Assembly (NCBI RefSeq): GCF_019977195.1
Contig: NZ_AP024643.1
Coordinates: 620,001-684,000 of the forward strand
Direction of reading: 5' to 3'
Length of the DNA: 64,000 nt
DNA from: Arthrobacter sp. StoSoilA2
Lineage (GTDB): Bacteria; Actinomycetota; Actinomycetes; Actinomycetales; Micrococcaceae
Shown here: positions 22,686 through 31,453 of the stretch, one piece after another
Layout: every line of letters starts with the position of its first letter
Numbering within the stretch: position 1 is the stretch's first letter
Position numbers and translations under genes: made by a program
Notes under the pieces: generated by a model
The model's database searches: none
What the model was told of the DNA's origin: nothing
What the model saw: only the letters and a program-made list of their open reading frames with translations

Positions 22686-25600
22686 ATGACCAGCACCCTC
22701 CCGGTTGCCGCCGCCCCGCGCACCCAGGATTCCGGGCAGTTCGATGCTTTGGCACAGGAAGCCATCGCGTTGGTCCGCCACTGGCTGACCGAAGCCAGCA
22801 AGATTCCCGTGGATGTGTCCGCCCAGCGCCTCGCCGGCGTCCTGAAGGATCCGAATGGCCTTGACTTCACGGTCGGATTCGTCGACGGCGTCATCCGCCC
22901 CGAGGACCTGTCCGTCGCCGCCCGGAAACTCGCCGAGCTGGCTCCCAAGGTTCCTGCGTTCCTTCCCTGGTACATGCGCAGCGCGGTCCGTGTTGGCGGC
23001 GTCATGGCTCCGATCATGCCCCAGGTGGTCATTCCGATCGCGCGCCGGGTGCTCCGTGAAATGGTGGGCCACCTGATCGTCGATGCCACGGATGCCAAGC
23101 TCGGTCCGGCCATCGCGAAGATCCGCCAGGACGGCGTGCACCTGAACGTGAACCTGTTGGGCGAGGCAGTCCTGGGTGAGCACGAAGCGCAGCGCCGCCT
23201 GGAAGGCACGCTGAAGCTCCTGGCCCGCGACGACGTTGACTACGTCTCCATCAAGGAATCTTCCACCGTGGCACCGCACTCCCCATGGGCCTTCGACGAA
23301 GCCGTCGATCACGTGGTGGAGAAGCTCACCCCGCTCTACCGCCTTGCCGCGTCCTTCCCCAAGCCCAAGTTCATCAACCTGGACATGGAGGAATACAAGG
23401 ACCTCAGCATGACCATCGCGGTGTTCAAGCGCATCCTGGACATGCCGGAGTTCAAGAACCTCGAGGCCGGCATCGTCCTCCAGGCCTACCTCCCTGACGC
23501 CCTCGGTGCGATGCAGGAACTGCAGGAGTGGGCCGCTGCACGCCGCGCACAGGGTGGCGCGCCCATCAAGGTTCGCGTGGTCAAAGGTGCCAACCTGCCC
23601 ATGGAACAGGTAGAAGCTTCCCTGCATGATTGGCCGCTGGCCACCTGGGGCAGCAAGCAGGACTCGGACACCAGCTACAAGAACGTCATCAACTACGCCC
23701 TCACTCCGGAGCACATCGACGCCGTCCGGATCGGCGTTGCGGGGCACAACCTCTTCGACGTCGCGTTTGCGTGGCTGCTGGCCAAGCAGCGTGGTGTCAC
23801 CGAAGGCATCGAGTTCGAAATGCTGTTGGGCATGGCAACGGGCCAGGCCACGGCCGTTCGCAAGGATGTCGGCAGCCTCCTGCTGTACACACCGGTGGTC
23901 CACCCGGGCGAGTTCGACGTCGCCATCGCCTACCTGATCCGCCGCCTCGAAGAGGGCGCCAGCCAGGAAAACTTCATGTCCGCGGTCTTCGAACTCAGCG
24001 AGAATGAGGCTTTGTTCAAGCGCGAGCAGCAGCGCTTCCTGAACTCCCTGGCCAACATGAAGGACGAGGTCCCGGGTCCCAACCGCAAGCAGGACCGGCG
24101 CCTGCCAGCCGAGCCTGCCCCGCTGGAGGGCTTCCGCAACACTCCGGACACGGACCCGGCGCTGCCGGCAAACCGCGCCTGGGGCCGTGACATCCTCAAG
24201 CGCATCCCCGGCTCCACCGCGGGCAACAAGATCGTCGAATCCACCAAGGTTTCCGCCGCCGCCGATCTGGACCGCATCATCGCCACCGCCGTGGAGGCCG
24301 GCAAGGCCTGGGGTGCCCGGCCCGCTGCCGAGCGGGCAGCGATCCTGCACCGCGCCGGCGACGTCCTCGAAGCCCGCCGCGCAGAGTTGCTGGAGGTCAT
24401 GGCTTCAGAAACCGGCAAGACCATTGACCAAGGCGACCCCGAGGTCAGCGAAGCGATCGACTTCGCGCACTACTACGCCGAGCGCGCCAAGGACCTGGAA
24501 AAGGTCGACGGCGCCACGTTCGTCCCAGCGAACCTCACCGTAGTGACACCGCCGTGGAACTTCCCGGTGGCGATCCCCGCAGGCTCGACGCTCGCGGCAC
24601 TCGCCTCAGGTTCCGCCGTCGTGATCAAGCCGGCAAAGCAGGCCCGCCGCTCCGGTTCAGTCATGGTGGATGCGCTCTGGGAAGCCGGTGTGCCGCGTGA
24701 AGTCCTGGCCCTGGTCCAGCTTGAAGAGCGTGAACTCGGCACCCAGCTGGTCTCGCACCCGAGCGTGGACCGCGTGATCCTGACTGGCGGCTATGAAACC
24801 GCTGAGCTGTTCCGCTCCTTCCGCCAGGACCTGCCGCTGCTCGCGGAAACGTCCGGCAAGAACGCCATCATCGTCACCCCGAGCGCTGACCTGGACCTCG
24901 CAGCCAAGGACGTCGTGTACTCGGCCTTCGGCCACGCCGGCCAGAAGTGCTCCGCCGCGTCCCTGGTGATCCTGGTTGGCTCCGTGGCCAAGTCCAAGCG
25001 GTTCCACAACCAGCTCATCGACGCCGCCCGCTCCCTGACCGTCGGCTACCCGGAAAATGCCACCTCGCAGATGGGGCCGATCATCGAGCCGGCCAACGGC
25101 AAGCTCCTGAACGCCCTGACCACCCTGGGTGACGGCGAAACCTGGGCCATCAAGCCTGAGCCCCTGGACGAAACCGGCCGCCTCTGGTCCCCGGGCATCC
25201 GCTCTGGCGTCAAGCGTGGCTCGTACTTCCACCTCACCGAGTTCTTCGGACCGGTCCTTGGCGTGATGACCGCCGAGACCCTTGAGGAAGCCATCGCCAT
25301 CCAGAACGAGATCGAGTACGGCCTCACGGCTGGCCTGCACTCCCTGGACTCCGCTGAAATGGGCATCTGGCTGGACACCATCCAGGCCGGAAACCTCTAC
25401 GTCAACCGTGGTATCACCGGTGCGATCGTCCAGCGCCAGCCCTTCGGCGGCTGGAAGAAGTCGGCCGTTGGCGCCGGAACCAAGGCCGGCGGACCGAACT
25501 ACCTCATCGGCCTGGGCAGCTGGCTCCCCGCCGAAGCCACGGCAAAGCGCGGCACCGTGCTCCAGGGGGCAGCCGCCCAGATCCTCACGGCTGCCAAGTC

Positions 25601-26147
25601 CGCTGACGTCACTGCCGAGGAACTCCACACCCTTCAGCAGGCACTCTTCAGCGACGCCGCCGCCTGGGAATCCGAGTTCGGCACCCGCAAGGATGTCTCC
25701 GCCCTCTCCGCAGAGCGCAACGTGTTCCGCTACCGTCCGATCCCGGTCACGGTCCGCCTGTCCGAAGGCGAGCGGCTCGCGGAACTGCTCCGCGTGGTAG
25801 CGGCCGGCGCAGTGGCGGGATTGACCCTCAAGGTGAGCTCCGCCGTCGTACTTCCCGACGCTGTGGTGAATGTGTTCGCGAACCTGGGCGTCAGCGTCCG
25901 GGTCGAGGACGACGCCGCGTGGCTGGCCCGTGCGGCAAAGTTCGACGCCGGCCGCATCCGCCTGATCGGTGGCGACTTCGCCGCGCTGAGCGCAGCCATG
26001 GGTGGCCGCCCGGATGTGGCCGTCTACCACGGTGCAGTGACCCAGGCCGGCCGCATCGAGATGCTGCCATTCCTGCGCGAGCAGGCCGTGTCCATCACCG
26101 CGCACCGCTTCGGCACCCCGAACCACCTCTCGGACCACCTGATCTAA
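22686..26147 (+). CDS. putA: Bifunctional proline dehydrogenase / L-glutamate gamma-semialdehyde dehydrogenase
   Basis: An 1153-residue PutA that oxidises proline to glutamate. The FAD-dependent proline dehydrogenase barrel covers about 50-440 (KVRVVKGANLPME, and YLIRRLEEGASQENF at its end). The aldehyde dehydrogenase domain covers about 490-990: TPPWNFPVAIPAGS, catalytic Glu721 in LLAETSGKNA and nucleophile Cys755 in GHAGQKCSAAS. A C-terminal domain of about 150 residues follows, as in type B/C PutA proteins. There is no N-terminal ribbon-helix-helix repressor domain, so regulation must come from elsewhere, probably the divergent LysR protein. GAAGGAG precedes the ATG. The product is likely membrane-associated through its quinone-reducing domain. 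Confidence 0.95.
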   Translation: MTSTLPVAAAPRTQDSGQFDALAQEAIALVRHWLTEASKIPVDVSAQRLAGVLKDPNGLDFTVGFVDGVIRPEDLSVAARKLAELAPKVPAFLPWYMRSAVRVGGVMAPIMPQVVIPIARRVLREMVGHLIVDATDAKLGPAIAKIRQDGVHLNVNLLGEAVLGEHEAQRRLEGTLKLLARDDVDYVSIKESSTVAPHSPWAFDEAVDHVVEKLTPLYRLAASFPKPKFINLDMEEYKDLSMTIAVFKRILDMPEFKNLEAGIVLQAYLPDALGAMQELQEWAAARRAQGGAPIKVRVVKGANLPMEQVEASLHDWPLATWGSKQDSDTSYKNVINYALTPEHIDAVRIGVAGHNLFDVAFAWLLAKQRGVTEGIEFEMLLGMATGQATAVRKDVGSLLLYTPVVHPGEFDVAIAYLIRRLEEGASQENFMSAVFELSENEALFKREQQRFLNSLANMKDEVPGPNRKQDRRLPAEPAPLEGFRNTPDTDPALPANRAWGRDILKRIPGSTAGNKIVESTKVSAAADLDRIIATAVEAGKAWGARPAAERAAILHRAGDVLEARRAELLEVMASETGKTIDQGDPEVSEAIDFAHYYAERAKDLEKVDGATFVPANLTVVTPPWNFPVAIPAGSTLAALASGSAVVIKPAKQARRSGSVMVDALWEAGVPREVLALVQLEERELGTQLVSHPSVDRVILTGGYETAELFRSFRQDLPLLAETSGKNAIIVTPSADLDLAAKDVVYSAFGHAGQKCSAASLVILVGSVAKSKRFHNQLIDAARSLTVGYPENATSQMGPIIEPANGKLLNALTTLGDGETWAIKPEPLDETGRLWSPGIRSGVKRGSYFHLTEFFGPVLGVMTAETLEEAIAIQNEIEYGLTAGLHSLDSAEMGIWLDTIQAGNLYVNRGITGAIVQRQPFGGWKKSAVGAGTKAGGPNYLIGLGSWLPAEATAKRGTVLQGAAAQILTAAKSADVTAEELHTLQQALFSDAAAWESEFGTRKDVSALSAERNVFRYRPIPVTVRLSEGERLAELLRVVAAGAVAGLTLKVSSAVVLPDAVVNVFANLGVSVRVEDDAAWLARAAKFDAGRIRLIGGDFAALSAAMGGRPDVAVYHGAVTQAGRIEMLPFLREQAVSITAHRFGTPNHLSDHLI

Positions 26148-26176
26148 TCCCACCAAGACGGGCCGGAGTTGCACAA

Positions 26177-26218
26177 ACAGCCAGGCAGGACGTCCATAAC
26201 GACGTCCTGCCTGGCTGT
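26177..26218. terminator. 18-bp stem bidirectional terminator
   Basis: 26177-26194 and 26201-26218 are perfect complements (ACAGCCAGGCAGGACGTC and its mate) with a 6-nt loop. It separates putA from the converging ABC operon. Confidence 0.9.
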
Positions 26219-26231
26219 CTTCGTTGACGCC

Positions 26232-27353
26232 TCAGGATTCCAGGACCAACAACTGTGCCTTGTCCGGGTCCCAGCCAACCCAAAGACTGTCCGTTGCCGA
26301 CCGCGTGCCGGACTCCGGGCTCATCTCCCGCAGCATCAATTCATGGCCTCCAGCAGTGAGCCGATGACGGACGGTGGCGCCAAGGTTGGTGGACGATGTA
26401 ATAACAGCTCCGCAGCCCCCATCCACAGGCGGCGTTGAACTGAGCTTCAGGTTTTCCGGGCGGATCGATACTGCGTAGTCCGCACCCATAGCGCCCTGGT
26501 CCCTCACGCGTGCGATTCCCAAACCACCCAAATCCACGGTGGCCTCCTTGCCGTTGCGCTCCAGTACTGTGCACGGAATCAGGTTGGTGTCGCCAAGGAA
26601 GCCGGCAACCCAGTCGGTAAGGGGGTGGTTGTAGACCTCGTCCGGCGGTCCTGATTGGACAATCCGGCCGTCTTTCATCACCACGATCCTGTCCGACATT
26701 GCCATTGCTTCTTCCTGGTCGTGGGTAACGAACAGTACGGAGATGCCCAGGCTCTTCTGAAGGGTTTTGATCTCCTCCTGCATCTGTTCGCGGAGCCGCT
26801 TGTCCAGCGCTGCCATGGGCTCGTCCAGGAGAAGTGCCGCGGGGTTGAACACCAGGGCCCGGGCGAGCGCAACGCGCTGCTGCTGGCCTCCGGACAGCTG
26901 CCGCGGCCTGCGGTCACCCAAGGCGCCAAGCCCCACACGCTTGAGTGCTTCGTTGGCCCGCTGGCGCCGTTCCGACGCCGGCACCTTTCTCATGCGGAGC
27001 GCGAATTCCACGTTTTCGAGGGCGGTCATGTGCGGGAAGAGGGCGTAATTCTGGAAAACGACGCCCAGGTTCCGGTCCCTTGGGGGGAGCGTGTCTACGG
27101 GCTGCCCGTCAATCATGACGGAGCCGGAGGTATGTTCTTCGAACCCGGCCACCATCATCATGGTGGTGGTTTTGCCCGATCCGCTGGGCCCGAGGAGGGT
27201 GACAAATTCGCCGGGCTGGACAGTCAGGTCCAACTGGTCGACTGCGACGAACCCACCATAGCTTTTGCGGACCTGCCTGAGCTCAAGAAGTCCCTTCGTT
27301 TGCGTGGCTGCGTCTGGAGGGGTGGCGGTGGAAGTCATTGATGTGGTCATCAT
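26232..27353 (-). CDS. ABC transporter ATP-binding protein, polyamine (PotA) type
   Basis: A 373-residue importer ATPase. Walker A is GPSGSGKT, followed by Q-loop FQNYALFPHM, signature LSGGQQQRVALARAL, Walker B LLLDEPMAALD and switch HD in VTHDQEEAM. A C-terminal TOBE domain covers about 290-373 with VSIRPENL. These match the PotA/FbpC group. I start it at ATG 27353, which has AAAGGAAC upstream; longer frames run into the permease gene. It is the last gene of an operon binding protein - permease - permease - ATPase, seven bases after the permease stop. The substrate is probably a polyamine or related amine; iron or phosphonate cannot be fully excluded. Confidence 0.92.
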   Translation of the reverse strand: MMTTSMTSTATPPDAATQTKGLLELRQVRKSYGGFVAVDQLDLTVQPGEFVTLLGPSGSGKTTTMMMVAGFEEHTSGSVMIDGQPVDTLPPRDRNLGVVFQNYALFPHMTALENVEFALRMRKVPASERRQRANEALKRVGLGALGDRRPRQLSGGQQQRVALARALVFNPAALLLDEPMAALDKRLREQMQEEIKTLQKSLGISVLFVTHDQEEAMAMSDRIVVMKDGRIVQSGPPDEVYNHPLTDWVAGFLGDTNLIPCTVLERNGKEATVDLGGLGIARVRDQGAMGADYAVSIRPENLKLSSTPPVDGGCGAVITSSTNLGATVRHRLTAGGHELMLREMSPESGTRSATDSLWVGWDPDKAQLLVLES

Positions 27354-27360
27354 TGTTCCT

Positions 27361-28188
27361 TTACGTTTGGGCGGACACTGCGAGGGGCACCATCCGGGAG
27401 ATCGATCGGCGCTTGAGGACGAACATGACCTGCAGGAGCAGCCCGATGGTCGCAACTGTTACCAACAGCGCGGAGGAGACGGCGATCTTGGGAGTCAGGT
27501 TGAACTGGATGTCGGTGAACATCTTCACCGGCAAGGTGGTGGCGCTGGGGGACTGCATGAACAGCGACATCACGGTTTCATCGATCGATACCGAGAAGGC
27601 GAATAGCGCTCCGGAGACCAGGCCCGGGAGGATAACGGGGAGATATACATGCCGGAACACGGACAGCGTCCCCGCGCCGAGGCTTTGGGCCGACCGCACC
27701 AGGGCAGGGTTGAGCCCGGCAAGGCTGGCACGCGTTGTGAGGTACACGTAGGGCGTGGCGATGACGGCGTGCGCCAGGCCGATGGGAATGATGCTGCCCA
27801 CCATGCCAACCGAGATGAAGAACTGGTAGAAGGCAAGGGCAAGCACCACGGTGGGCACGATCATGGGGGCCAGTATCAGTCCCATCACAGCCGACTTCCC
27901 GGGAAACGTGCGGCCATGAAGGGCGATGGCCGCCGTAGAACCAATAGCTACGCCGATCACCACGGCAATACCCGCTGACTGGAGACTGGCGGCCAATGCC
28001 GACGTCCATGCGGTGTCGGCGAAGAAGCCGGCCACCGCCGCGAAGGACAAACCTTCGGGTGGGAACGTGATGTAGCGGCTGTCATTGAGCGCCACGGGAA
28101 CCACGATGAGGGTCGGAATCACCAGGAACAGGAAGACCGGCAAAGAAAGCAGGGGAATCAAACGGTGTTGTGGATTAGTTGTCTTCAT
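27361..28188 (-). CDS. ABC transporter permease, PotC type
   Basis: A 275-residue inner-membrane permease with six predicted helices. The EAA-type loop is near ARSLGAGTLSVFRHVYLP (SAQSLGAG here), followed by a conserved ILPGLVSGALFAFSVSIDE and VMSLFM, the usual PotC/PotB region. The start overlaps the end of the upstream permease gene by 14 bp, indicating translational coupling. With its partner it forms the channel of the importer whose binding protein is encoded at 29064. Confidence 0.9.
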   Translation of the reverse strand: MKTTNPQHRLIPLLSLPVFLFLVIPTLIVVPVALNDSRYITFPPEGLSFAAVAGFFADTAWTSALAASLQSAGIAVVIGVAIGSTAAIALHGRTFPGKSAVMGLILAPMIVPTVVLALAFYQFFISVGMVGSIIPIGLAHAVIATPYVYLTTRASLAGLNPALVRSAQSLGAGTLSVFRHVYLPVILPGLVSGALFAFSVSIDETVMSLFMQSPSATTLPVKMFTDIQFNLTPKIAVSSALLVTVATIGLLLQVMFVLKRRSISRMVPLAVSAQT

Positions 28189-29062
28189 GGTGGCCTCCGG
28201 CCTTGAGGACCCGCTGGTATATCGCCACGAGGATACTGACCAGCGCTGTAAGGATCACGGCCAGGGCTGCGGCGCCTGGGAAGTCGGTCAACTGCCGGGC
28301 GTAGTAGTCGATCTGGTTGGCGATCATCATGTCGCCTGGCCCACCCATGACCACCGGGGTGATGAAGAAGCCTGTGCTCATGATGAAGACCAGGAGGCCT
28401 GCTGCCGAGACGCCCGGAGTGCTAAGCGGAAGGGTGATGTGACGGAACACGGATCCTTCCCTGGCGCCGAGCGACCGTGCCGCGAGTCCAAGGCGGTCGT
28501 CGATGGACATCAGTGAAGAAAAGATCGGAAAGACGGCGTAGGGCAGCAGGCAGTGAACCATGCCGACGATCACCGCGAATCGGTTGTGGAGCAACTCGAT
28601 GGGTGCGTCCGTCAGGCCAATGCCTTGCAGGAAGGCGTTGATGATGCCGTTGTCCTGCAGGAGCACCGCCCACGCGAAGTTCTTCACCAGGATGCCGGTC
28701 CAGAAGGGCAACAATACGACGGCGAAGAGGACTACCCGCAGGATGTTCCCGGAACGCCAGAGGACAAGGGCAATGACATAGCCAAGTCCAACGGTCACCA
28801 GGGTGGATGCCAGGCTGATGGTAAGCGTGTTCGCCAGCGAACGAAGTACCAGGGGATCCTCAAGTACCCGCTGATAGGCGTTGCCGGAAAAGCTTGAGCC
28901 AACCAGCTTCCCGAGCGGCGTGAGGAACAGTACGACGTCGAATGCAAGAACTGGCGCCAGCAGCAGCCACCATCCGCTCCTTCTCCGGCGCGGCTTCGCT
29001 TCGTCCGGCGTCGGAGTCCCGCGGCCTTTCGCCTGGATTCTTTGAGAAGTTATGGCGCTCAT
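28175..29062 (-). CDS. ABC transporter permease, PotB type
   Basis: A 295-residue permease. A polar N-terminal segment of about 30 residues precedes six hydrophobic helices. The cytoplasmic coupling loop is AARSLGAREGSVFRHITLPL, the EAA motif that docks on the ATPase. The long first extracytoplasmic loop is typical of PotB. It begins one base after the binding-protein stop (29064) and overlaps the next permease by 14 bp. Confidence 0.9.
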   Translation of the reverse strand: MSAITSQRIQAKGRGTPTPDEAKPRRRRSGWWLLLAPVLAFDVVLFLTPLGKLVGSSFSGNAYQRVLEDPLVLRSLANTLTISLASTLVTVGLGYVIALVLWRSGNILRVVLFAVVLLPFWTGILVKNFAWAVLLQDNGIINAFLQGIGLTDAPIELLHNRFAVIVGMVHCLLPYAVFPIFSSLMSIDDRLGLAARSLGAREGSVFRHITLPLSTPGVSAAGLLVFIMSTGFFITPVVMGGPGDMMIANQIDYYARQLTDFPGAAALAVILTALVSILVAIYQRVLKAGGHHEDN

Positions 29063-29063
29063 G

Positions 29064-30158
29064 TCAGCTGGCCTGCCACAGCTTGAACTGCTGCTCGGTC
29101 TTCTTCAGGTTCTGGGACCACCATTTGTCATCCCGGATGAGGATCTTGTCCGCAAGCAGTGGGCTGGTGGGAAGTGTGTCCGCCACTTCCTTGGGCAGCT
29201 TGGACAGCGCAGGCGTGTTCGCCAGGGTCAAGTTCGTAACCGTGTCGAAGGCAGCTCCGGCTTCGGCGTCGTTGGACATGAAGTTCATGAGTTTGAAAGC
29301 GGCTTCCTTGTTCTTTGCGCCCTTGGGGACCACAAAATAGTCGCCGGCCAATACGGCGTTCTCGGCGGAGAAGTTCAGTTTGGCCCCGTCCTTGCGCGCA
29401 GCGTTGACCCGGTTGTTGAAGCTCGTTGACAGTGCGACTTCTCCTGACGTGAGCTGCTGGATGGGTTCCTGGTTGGCCGAGTGATAAAGAAGACGATCTT
29501 TTCCGGGATGGTGGCCCAAGACCCGCAGAGCCCGGTCAACGTCAAGGGGGTACATCTTGTCGAACGGCACGCCGTCAGCCAGCAGCGCGGCTTCCAGCAC
29601 GGAGCTGTCGGATAGCTGGTTGTAGACGGAGCGCTTGCCGTTGTACTTGTCCTGGTCGAAGAATTGCGCCCAATCCTTGGGCGCCTGCGCATCCGGAATG
29701 GCGTTCTGGTCCCATGCCATGACGAAAAGGAAGCTCAGGTACTTGATGCCGTACTCCGCCTTGGCGTAGCCGGGAAGACCCTTGTCGCTGATGATGTCGT
29801 AGTCGAACTTTTCCAGCAGTCCTTCGGCAACGGCCGTTTCATACTCCGGTGCTGTGATTTCCACCAGGTCCCACTGCACATCGCCGGACTGCACCTGCGC
29901 TTTGAGGGAAGCCAAGCTCGTGTTGGCCAAGAGAGTCGGTTGGATACCTGTCTGTTTCGAAAAGGGATCCAGGATGGTCTGCGTGAACTGGTCGTTGTAG
30001 GAACCACCGTAGGAAGTGACCGTGACGGTCTTGTTGGCGGCGGCACTTTCGGCTGGCTTGGAACTGCAGCCGGATAGTGCCAGTCCGGCAAACGGCGTCA
30101 GTGCCGCTGCCTTGAGGATCTGCCTGCGGTCAAAAACGTGGGAACGGAAATCTGTCAT
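29064..30158 (-). CDS. Extracellular solute-binding lipoprotein, polyamine (PotD) type
   Basis: A 364-residue binding protein. The signal has a twin-arginine pair (DRRQILKAA) and a lipobox LSGC with Cys31, so it may be exported folded through Tat and anchored by lipid. The mature part begins TVTVTSYGGSYNDQF, typical of PotD-like proteins. ATG 30158 is preferred to ATG 30167, where the ribosome site AGAGG would be only two bases from the start. It is the first gene of the operon. An inverted repeat near 30371-30387 (GTTG around ACTAGT) may hold a regulator site. The ligand is inferred from family resemblance only. Confidence 0.88.
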   Translation of the reverse strand: MTDFRSHVFDRRQILKAAALTPFAGLALSGCSSKPAESAAANKTVTVTSYGGSYNDQFTQTILDPFSKQTGIQPTLLANTSLASLKAQVQSGDVQWDLVEITAPEYETAVAEGLLEKFDYDIISDKGLPGYAKAEYGIKYLSFLFVMAWDQNAIPDAQAPKDWAQFFDQDKYNGKRSVYNQLSDSSVLEAALLADGVPFDKMYPLDVDRALRVLGHHPGKDRLLYHSANQEPIQQLTSGEVALSTSFNNRVNAARKDGAKLNFSAENAVLAGDYFVVPKGAKNKEAAFKLMNFMSNDAEAGAAFDTVTNLTLANTPALSKLPKEVADTLPTSPLLADKILIRDDKWWSQNLKKTEQQFKLWQAS

Positions 30159-30415
30159 GGCTCGCATTGCCTCTCATGTACGCCAACGTCCAGGCTCGCT
30201 TCAAGGAGACGGGCCATGGGGGAGACGGGCGTGTGCTGGGGTTACATCGTGAAGAAGGCTCCCGAAGCTTGGGGGCGGCGGGTTGCGCACGCCCTTCATC
30301 AAAGCATTCGAAAGTCAGGTACACCGGCCGTCGTTCGGCCGTTTGGGGTGCCGTAACTGTAACTGTGAGGTTGCTCACTAGTCAACGGTTGTATTGCATT
30401 AAGAAACAATTGACC

Positions 30416-30440
30416 GAAAAAGAAGCCCGCGAGGGCGGGT
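30416..30440 (-). terminator. Intrinsic terminator of the MpaB-family gene
   Basis: Read on the minus strand: ACCCGC-CCTC-GCGGGC followed by TTCTTTTT, two bases beyond the stop at 30442. A compact GC stem with a T run. Confidence 0.88.
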
Positions 30441-30441
30441 C

Positions 30442-31362
30442 TCACACCGCATATCCCAGCCTTTGCAGCCGGCGCCGAGCTGCGAGTTCGCTGGGACCGT
30501 GTGAACCCAGGGCCAGCCGGACCATGGATAGAACAACACGGGCGGCGGTGATGGCAGGCAGTGGGATGGGACCCAAGCGGGCGGGTCGCAGATCCAACAT
30601 GTTCCGGTACTTGGGTTCAAGGCTTGCGACGGCGGCAGCGAACAGGATCCGGTAGCCCGGCTGAAGCAGCGGGCTCAGGGGCGGACGGCGTATGAAGGCG
30701 ATGGTTTCTGCCAGCCGCTCATCCGAGCGCAAGATCCCGGAGGCATACCAGGCTTCCAGTTCCTGGCGCACCTGGGCTTCGGTGACCGGTGGATCTTCCA
30801 CTCCCATGAGCCGGCCAGCCTGGGCCCATTCGCGGACGTAGGCATCCGGGCCGCCGGGTATCGGGCGGCCCCAGATGTGGTTGGCCCTGAGGAAGGAATC
30901 CGCATACGTGACGTGGACCCAGCGGAGGAGTTCGGGATCATTGGCGGAATAGTTGCGGTGGGCGCCAGTTCCGTCCACGTAGCTTCCCCGGACATGTTCG
31001 TGGATCTTCCGGACACGGTAGGTTGCTGCCTCAGCGGCTTCCTTGGAGCCATACGTGACGGTGAAGATCCAGCGCACGGTACTGGCCAGCCGCCCCAGCG
31101 GATCTTCCTTGAAGCCGGAGTGCTCGTAAACACCCGCAAGCGCGCCGGGGTGCAAGGACTGCATCAGCAAGACCCGGATTCCGGCCACGATGGTGGCCAT
31201 GGAGCCATGCACAGCCCAGACGGCCGAGCCGGGAAGGTGATATCCGGCGTCGTTCCCTTCTGCAAGGCGCGGCACCCACGCAGGTGGGGTTCCGGATGTT
31301 CCCGTGAACGTGCGTTGCAGGTCGTATCTGTACTCGGTGAGGTAATTCCTCATGCATCCCAT
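30442..31362 (-). CDS. MpaB-family (DUF2236) oxygenase-like protein
   Basis: A 306-residue protein of the DUF2236/MpaB family, heme-dependent or presumed latex-oxygenase-like enzymes common in actinobacteria. Seen: SAVWAVHGSMATIVAGIRVLLMQSLHP (the conserved helix with HP), GVYEHSGFKEDPLGRLASTV, and the central VHVTYADSFLRAN with Arg and His conserved in the family. ATG 31362 or 31353 may be used; neither has a strong ribosome site. It ends in an intrinsic terminator. It is separated from the upstream exporter gene by another terminator, so it is probably transcribed alone. The actual substrate of these enzymes is unknown. Confidence 0.85.
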   Translation of the reverse strand: MGCMRNYLTEYRYDLQRTFTGTSGTPPAWVPRLAEGNDAGYHLPGSAVWAVHGSMATIVAGIRVLLMQSLHPGALAGVYEHSGFKEDPLGRLASTVRWIFTVTYGSKEAAEAATYRVRKIHEHVRGSYVDGTGAHRNYSANDPELLRWVHVTYADSFLRANHIWGRPIPGGPDAYVREWAQAGRLMGVEDPPVTEAQVRQELEAWYASGILRSDERLAETIAFIRRPPLSPLLQPGYRILFAAAVASLEPKYRNMLDLRPARLGPIPLPAITAARVVLSMVRLALGSHGPSELAARRRLQRLGYAV

Positions 31363-31407
31363 GAGACCGCTCTTCGCGGAACCTGTACAGAGCAATTTGT
31401 GCACGGG

Positions 31408-31440
31408 TCCGGCCCCCATGGCAACGCCATGGGGGCCGGA
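31408..31440 (-). terminator. 15-bp stem terminator after the DHA2 exporter
   Basis: TCCGGCCCCCATGGC (31408-31422) and GCCATGGGGGCCGGA (31426-31440), perfect stem with a 3-nt loop, directly downstream of the exporter stop at 31454. Confidence 0.88.
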
Positions 31441-31453
31441 GGGTTCGCGCGGA

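Noticed and set aside
22602..26174. Long open frames (up to about 580 codons) on the strand opposite putA
   Set aside because: They lie entirely antisense to a well-supported enzyme, have low-quality composition (His, Gly, Asp rich without motifs), and arise from GC-rich codon bias.
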